Assembly: GCF_014651875.1 (NCBI RefSeq)
Contig: NZ_BMXS01000022.1
Coordinates: 466 to 64,465, forward strand
DNA: 64,000 bases
Direction of reading: 5' to 3'
Source of the DNA: Litchfieldella qijiaojingensis
GTDB taxonomy: Bacteria > Pseudomonadota > Gammaproteobacteria > Pseudomonadales > Halomonadaceae
Positions 60,924-64,000 of the stretch are shown here, in pieces (within the stretch, counting starts at the first letter, position 1; each line of letters starts with the position of its first letter). The position numbers and the translations under genes were made by a program. The notes beneath the pieces were generated by a model, which did not search any database, had not been told where the DNA came from, and saw only the letters and a program-made list of their open reading frames with translations.

Positions 60924-62476
60924 GTTCCACACTGAATCGCCTGGCTCAACAGCAACTGCAAGGGCTTCTCGCCGAGTTGCTGACCACCGACGACGGCATC
61001 GTCGCGTCCAACTGGATCGGTGGCACCCTGTGTGCAGGCACCGGCGAGGAGATCGTGCTCGACAACCCGGCCACTGGCGAAACGTTGTGTCGCTACCACG
61101 ACGCCGGTGCCACACTACTTGACCAAGCAGTCGCCGCCGCGACGCATGCCCAAGGCGAGTGGATGGCGCTGACCGCCAGCGAGCGCGGCCGGCGCATGAA
61201 TGCTGCGGTGCGCGGCCTCGAGGGCTTCGAAGAGCCGCTTGCTCAGCTCGAGAGCGTGGTTGCCGGCAAGCCGATCCGCGACTGTCGTGCCGAGGTGGTC
61301 AAGGTGCGCGAGATGTTCGAGTACTATGCCGGCTGGTGCGACAAGCAGCACGGCGAGGTGATCCCGGTGCCCACTTCGCATCTCAACTACGTACGTTACG
61401 TGCCCTACGGCGTGGTCGGCCAGATCACCCCCTGGAACGCCCCCATGTTCACCTGTGCCTGGCAGCTTGCTCCGGCCATCGCCGCCGGTAACGGCGTGGT
61501 ACTCAAGCCCTCGGAGCTAACACCATTCTCCTCGGTGGTGATCGCCAGACTCCTGGAGAATGGCGGCCTGCCAAAGGGCCTGATCAATATCGTCAACGGC
61601 CTAGGGCCCACCACCGGCGCGGCACTGACAGGCCATGACGGCATCGGCAAGTTAGTATTCGTCGGCTCGCCGGAAAGTGGTCACCTGATTGCGGAGGCCG
61701 CAGCCAGGCGCTTGGCTCCCAGCGTGCTGGAGTTGGGCGGCAAGTCGGCCAATATCGTGTTCGCCGACGCACGGCTGGACGAGGCGGTGGCCGGTGCCCA
61801 AGCGGCGATCTTCGCCGCCGCCGGACAGAGTTGTGTGGCGGGCTCACGCCTGCTGGTCCAGCGCGGGGCCTTCGAAGAGGTGGCCACTCGCTTGGCCCGC
61901 GCCGCAGAGCAGATCGCCGTGGGCCTCCCTGACGACGAGACCACTCGCATGGGTCCGCTGCAGAACCGCCGACAATACCAGCGGGTCATGTGCATGATCG
62001 AGGACGCGGTGGCAGCAGGCGCCAGGGTTCTGACCGGTGGTCGGCGGCCCGCAGGGCTGCCTGACGAGGCCCAAGGCTATTTCATCGCTCCTACCGTGCT
62101 GGTGGACGTGACACCCGAGATGGAAATCGCCCGAGAAGAAGTGTTCGGTCCGGTGCTGGTGGTAATGGCCTTCGATGATGAAGCCGATGCCATCCGCTTG
62201 GCCAACGACACCCGCTTCGGGCTTGCCGGCGCCGTTTGGACCCAGGACCCCGCCCAGGCACATCGAGTTGCCGCCAGACTGCGTGCCGGCACGGTTTGGA
62301 TCAATAGCTACAAGGCCATCAATGTGATGTCGCCCTTCGGCGGTTTCCGTGACAGCGGCTATGGTCGTTCCAGTGGTCTGGACGGCTTGCGTGAGTACAG
62401 CGTACCGCAAAGTGTATGGGTGGAAACCGCTCCTGAGGCTAGTGTGGCGTTCGGGTATGGCAATGGGGTCGGCTGA
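60920..62476 (+). CDS. NAD(P)-dependent aldehyde dehydrogenase
   Basis: The 518-residue protein has the usual domains: QITPWNAPMFTCAWQLAPAI for coenzyme binding, LELGGKSANIVF with the general base, AGQSCVAGSRLLVQRG with Cys305, EEVFGPVLVVMAFDDEADA and SPFGGFRDSGYGRSSGLDG. Its active-site segment is nearly identical to the aldehyde dehydrogenase at 17579, so the two may be related paralogues. It overlaps the upstream dehydrogenase gene by four bases (ATGA) and most likely oxidises that enzyme's semialdehyde product to an acid. Confidence 0.9.
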   Translation: MSSTLNRLAQQQLQGLLAELLTTDDGIVASNWIGGTLCAGTGEEIVLDNPATGETLCRYHDAGATLLDQAVAAATHAQGEWMALTASERGRRMNAAVRGLEGFEEPLAQLESVVAGKPIRDCRAEVVKVREMFEYYAGWCDKQHGEVIPVPTSHLNYVRYVPYGVVGQITPWNAPMFTCAWQLAPAIAAGNGVVLKPSELTPFSSVVIARLLENGGLPKGLINIVNGLGPTTGAALTGHDGIGKLVFVGSPESGHLIAEAAARRLAPSVLELGGKSANIVFADARLDEAVAGAQAAIFAAAGQSCVAGSRLLVQRGAFEEVATRLARAAEQIAVGLPDDETTRMGPLQNRRQYQRVMCMIEDAVAAGARVLTGGRRPAGLPDEAQGYFIAPTVLVDVTPEMEIAREEVFGPVLVVMAFDDEADAIRLANDTRFGLAGAVWTQDPAQAHRVAARLRAGTVWINSYKAINVMSPFGGFRDSGYGRSSGLDGLREYSVPQSVWVETAPEASVAFGYGNGVG

Positions 62477-62506
62477 ACGGCTGAGCGCCACGCTGCGGAC
62501 ACTGGC

Positions 62507-63436
62507 TCAGGGCAAGCGTGGCGCTTCAGCATCGCGGAATGCCTGCATCCAGTGCTGCAGATGACGCAGTAGCAGGACGCTGGCCTTGGGCTGTTGGCGC
62601 CCGATACGGGTGACCATATGGGCCTGGGAACGCTGGAATAACGGGTCGTCGACGGGGCGTGCCACCAGAGTGCCAACATCGAGGTCATGCGCCACGGCAA
62701 AGCCCGGCAGCAGAGTGATGCCCATGCCGCTGCGTACATACTGTGCAAGCACCACCATGGAGTTGGTATTCATTGCCAGGCGCGGGCGCAGGTGCGCCTG
62801 TTGGAAGGCCTGATCGACCATCTGCCTCACCCCGTGGCCGGGGTCCCACATGGCCATTGGCTGGTCGCTGATCTGTTCCAGCGTCAGCGGTGTCGCTTGA
62901 GCGGCAAGTGGATGGTCGGGAGGGAGTATCGCCATCAGCGGCTGCGGGCTTGAGGCCCAGAAGCGTAGCTGGGGATGGGTGCGTTCATGAAACATCAGGC
63001 CGATATGCGCCTGATCCTCGACGATCGCCTCGATGATGCCAGTGGTGCCCGCCAAGTGGATATCGAGCTGTATACCGGAATAGCGTTCGGTGAATTCACG
63101 CAGCGGCGAAGCGATCAGATCGCTGACGAAGCCTTCTCCCACCACCAGTGACACCGTGCCGGTTTCCAGGCGCTGGTAAGCTTCAAGAGAGGCGATGAAG
63201 CTCTCATCCAGCGCGCCGCGACGCTCGCAATACTCCAGCAGCATCTCTCCCACCGGCGTCAGTCGGATACCGTGTCGCTGACGCTCGATCAGGACGGCAC
63301 CCAGGGCTTCTTCGAGTAGCGCGATCTGTCGGCTCACTGCCGAAGGAGCGATATCGAGGCGCGACGCAGCCCGCCGCACCGATCCCGATTCTGCGGCGAT
63401 CCGAAAATAAACGAGGCGCTGATGAGGAATATCCAC
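62507..63436 (-). CDS. LysR-family transcriptional regulator
   Basis: The 309-residue protein has the LysR helix-turn-helix (LVYFRIAAESGSVRRAASRL, DIAPSAVSRQIALLEEALGA) and a two-lobed effector domain (VSLVVGEGFVSDLIASPLRE, MAILPPDHPLAAQATPLTL). It converges on the aldehyde dehydrogenase gene, 30 bases apart. It is the only regulator by the DUF3100-M20 cluster and may control it, with an unknown inducer. Confidence 0.92.
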   Translation of the reverse strand: MDIPHQRLVYFRIAAESGSVRRAASRLDIAPSAVSRQIALLEEALGAVLIERQRHGIRLTPVGEMLLEYCERRGALDESFIASLEAYQRLETGTVSLVVGEGFVSDLIASPLREFTERYSGIQLDIHLAGTTGIIEAIVEDQAHIGLMFHERTHPQLRFWASSPQPLMAILPPDHPLAAQATPLTLEQISDQPMAMWDPGHGVRQMVDQAFQQAHLRPRLAMNTNSMVVLAQYVRSGMGITLLPGFAVAHDLDVGTLVARPVDDPLFQRSQAHMVTRIGRQQPKASVLLLRHLQHWMQAFRDAEAPRLP

Positions 63437-63490
63437 GGTCGCTCTCTATGGAAAGGCGTTTGGCCAATTCGGGAACCGTGGTACATGGTA

Positions 63491-63847
63491 CTAGATATGG
63501 CGAAGCAGCTTCTGCAGTTTCTGCAGATCGCCGGAGTCACCGACCAGGCGCACGGTGCCCGCCATCATGCCATCGAGGAAGGCACGTTGAGTGGGCCGTC
63601 GCAGGATCTTGACGGCAGAGTCGACATCGGCGAAACGCAGTTCGAGGTCGAGATCCACCGGCAGGCCGGGACCGGTTTCGATCCCACTCGGTGACATGCG
63701 GTAATATCGGGCTATAGCCAGGTCCTCGGTGGCAATACCCCAGTCCAGACCACGCATTTCGGCGAGCGCATCCCGAAAGCCCGGCTTGCGACGCTGGGCG
63801 CGCTTGAGCAACAGGCCGAGTAACCACAGCATCAATCGAAGCTTCAT
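63491..63847 (-). CDS. SCP2-type sterol/lipid-carrier domain protein
   Basis: The 118-residue protein begins with a short hydrophobic basic segment (LRLMLWLLGLLLKRAQRR) followed by an SCP2-like fold (MSPSGIETGPGLPVDLDLEL, RFADVDSAVKILRRPT and a final GTVRLVGDSGDLQKLQKLL). Such proteins bind lipid-like molecules; the exact job is unknown. It is upstream of the LysR gene on the same strand, with 54 bases between. Confidence 0.7.
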   Translation of the reverse strand: MKLRLMLWLLGLLLKRAQRRKPGFRDALAEMRGLDWGIATEDLAIARYYRMSPSGIETGPGLPVDLDLELRFADVDSAVKILRRPTQRAFLDGMMAGTVRLVGDSGDLQKLQKLLRHI

Positions 63848-63882
63848 GGCAATCCCTGCATGAGCATGGTGGGGAATGGGTG

Positions 63883-63908
63883 CGCCGGCTGCGGGAGAAC
63901 AGCCGGCG
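63883..63908. terminator. GC-rich hairpin left of the right-edge gene
   Basis: CGCCGGCTG pairs perfectly with CAGCCGGCG around an eight-base loop. No T run follows on either strand, so termination is uncertain; it lies between the partial gene at the edge and the SCP2-like gene. Confidence 0.45.
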
Positions 63909-63980
63909 TGGCGTGGCGCGAACCCATCCGAGCGGCCGGAAGCGCTGCGCCCCTATGCGGGTGCGATGAGACCGGCGTAA

Positions 63981-64000
63981 CTACTTGGCCACGGCGTCCT
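63981..64000 (-). CDS. C-terminal end of an unidentified gene (partial)
   Basis: The last codons on the minus strand read DAVAK and a TAG stop at 63981-63983. Only six codons and part of a seventh are in the window, so the gene cannot be named. An alanine- and lysine-rich end would suit many proteins. The call rests on there being no other explanation of the strand layout and is weak. Confidence 0.25.

Overview
The window looks like chromosomal DNA of a GC-rich gammaproteobacterium, most likely a member of the Halomonadaceae (Halomonas or a close relative). The evidence is the many uptake systems for small organic solutes (BCCT, TctABC, AGCS, TauE), the Pseudomonas-like core order pyrE-crc-rph-yicC-gmk-rpoZ-spoT-ridA-oxyR-recG, REP sequences of Pseudomonas type, and a split class II ribonucleotide reductase NrdJa/NrdJb. 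The genus is inferred from gene content and was not measured.

Layout. 1-1916: a two-partner secretion pair (TpsB complete, TpsA cut by the edge). 2034-7882: nitrogen oxide and anaerobic functions: a NarK-type transporter behind an FNR-like site, a histone-deacetylase-like amidohydrolase, SirB2, a remnant of nnrS, flavohaemoprotein hmp with an NsrR-type operator, and an HPP-family membrane protein. 8006-12856: amidohydrolase, GntR/UTRA regulator and a TctCBA tripartite tricarboxylate transporter. 12967-20785: a catabolic cluster (LLM flavin oxygenase, BCCT carrier, DUF1185 protein, alpha/beta hydrolase, aldehyde dehydrogenase, flavin reductase, carboxymuconolactone-decarboxylase-like protein, GntR/FCD regulator) whose parts match those known for trigonelline (N-methylnicotinate) breakdown. 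Two near-identical operator-like sites sit in its divergent promoter region, and a third lies upstream of a DUF1330 gene. 20796-23689: NUDIX hydrolase, RibB-like protein, DUF1330, glutathione transferase.

23712-29450: nrdJb, nrdJa (carrying a 374-residue intein with a non-canonical C-terminus) preceded by a pair of NrdR boxes, then hemN. Between hemN and a DUF454 gene lies a candidate small RNA with an FNR-like promoter and a strong terminator. nsrR follows at 30344. 31753-35308 is an accessory patch: hypothetical genes, an integron-type attC site, a YefM/YoeB toxin-antitoxin pair arranged like a gene cassette, REP sequences, a TauE permease and tRNA-Arg(CCG).

35589-57391 is mostly core: dihaem cytochrome c, rep, trmL, pyrE, a Crc-like protein that has lost the exonuclease III catalytic residues, rph, yicC, gmk, rpoZ, spoT, ridA, thpR, pagL-like, an SDR, oxyR, recG. 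Between yicC and gmk sits an inserted module: a periplasmic-binding-protein histidine kinase, an NtrC-type regulator, repeated upstream sites, a sigma-54 promoter, an AGCS amino acid symporter and a glutaminase. It reads as a self-contained sense, import and deamidate circuit, probably for glutamine. 57489-63436 is a second catabolic locus: a two-gene DUF3100-type membrane system, M20 amidohydrolase, 3-hydroxyisobutyrate-dehydrogenase-like enzyme, aldehyde dehydrogenase and a LysR regulator. The right edge has an SCP2-like protein and the last codons of an unidentified gene.

A family of about 140-160 bp imperfect palindromes occurs in intergenic gaps (16592, 29733, 45856), with fragments at 19977 and 52342. 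It contributes the end of one reading frame and lies in the leader of the sigma-54 transcript.
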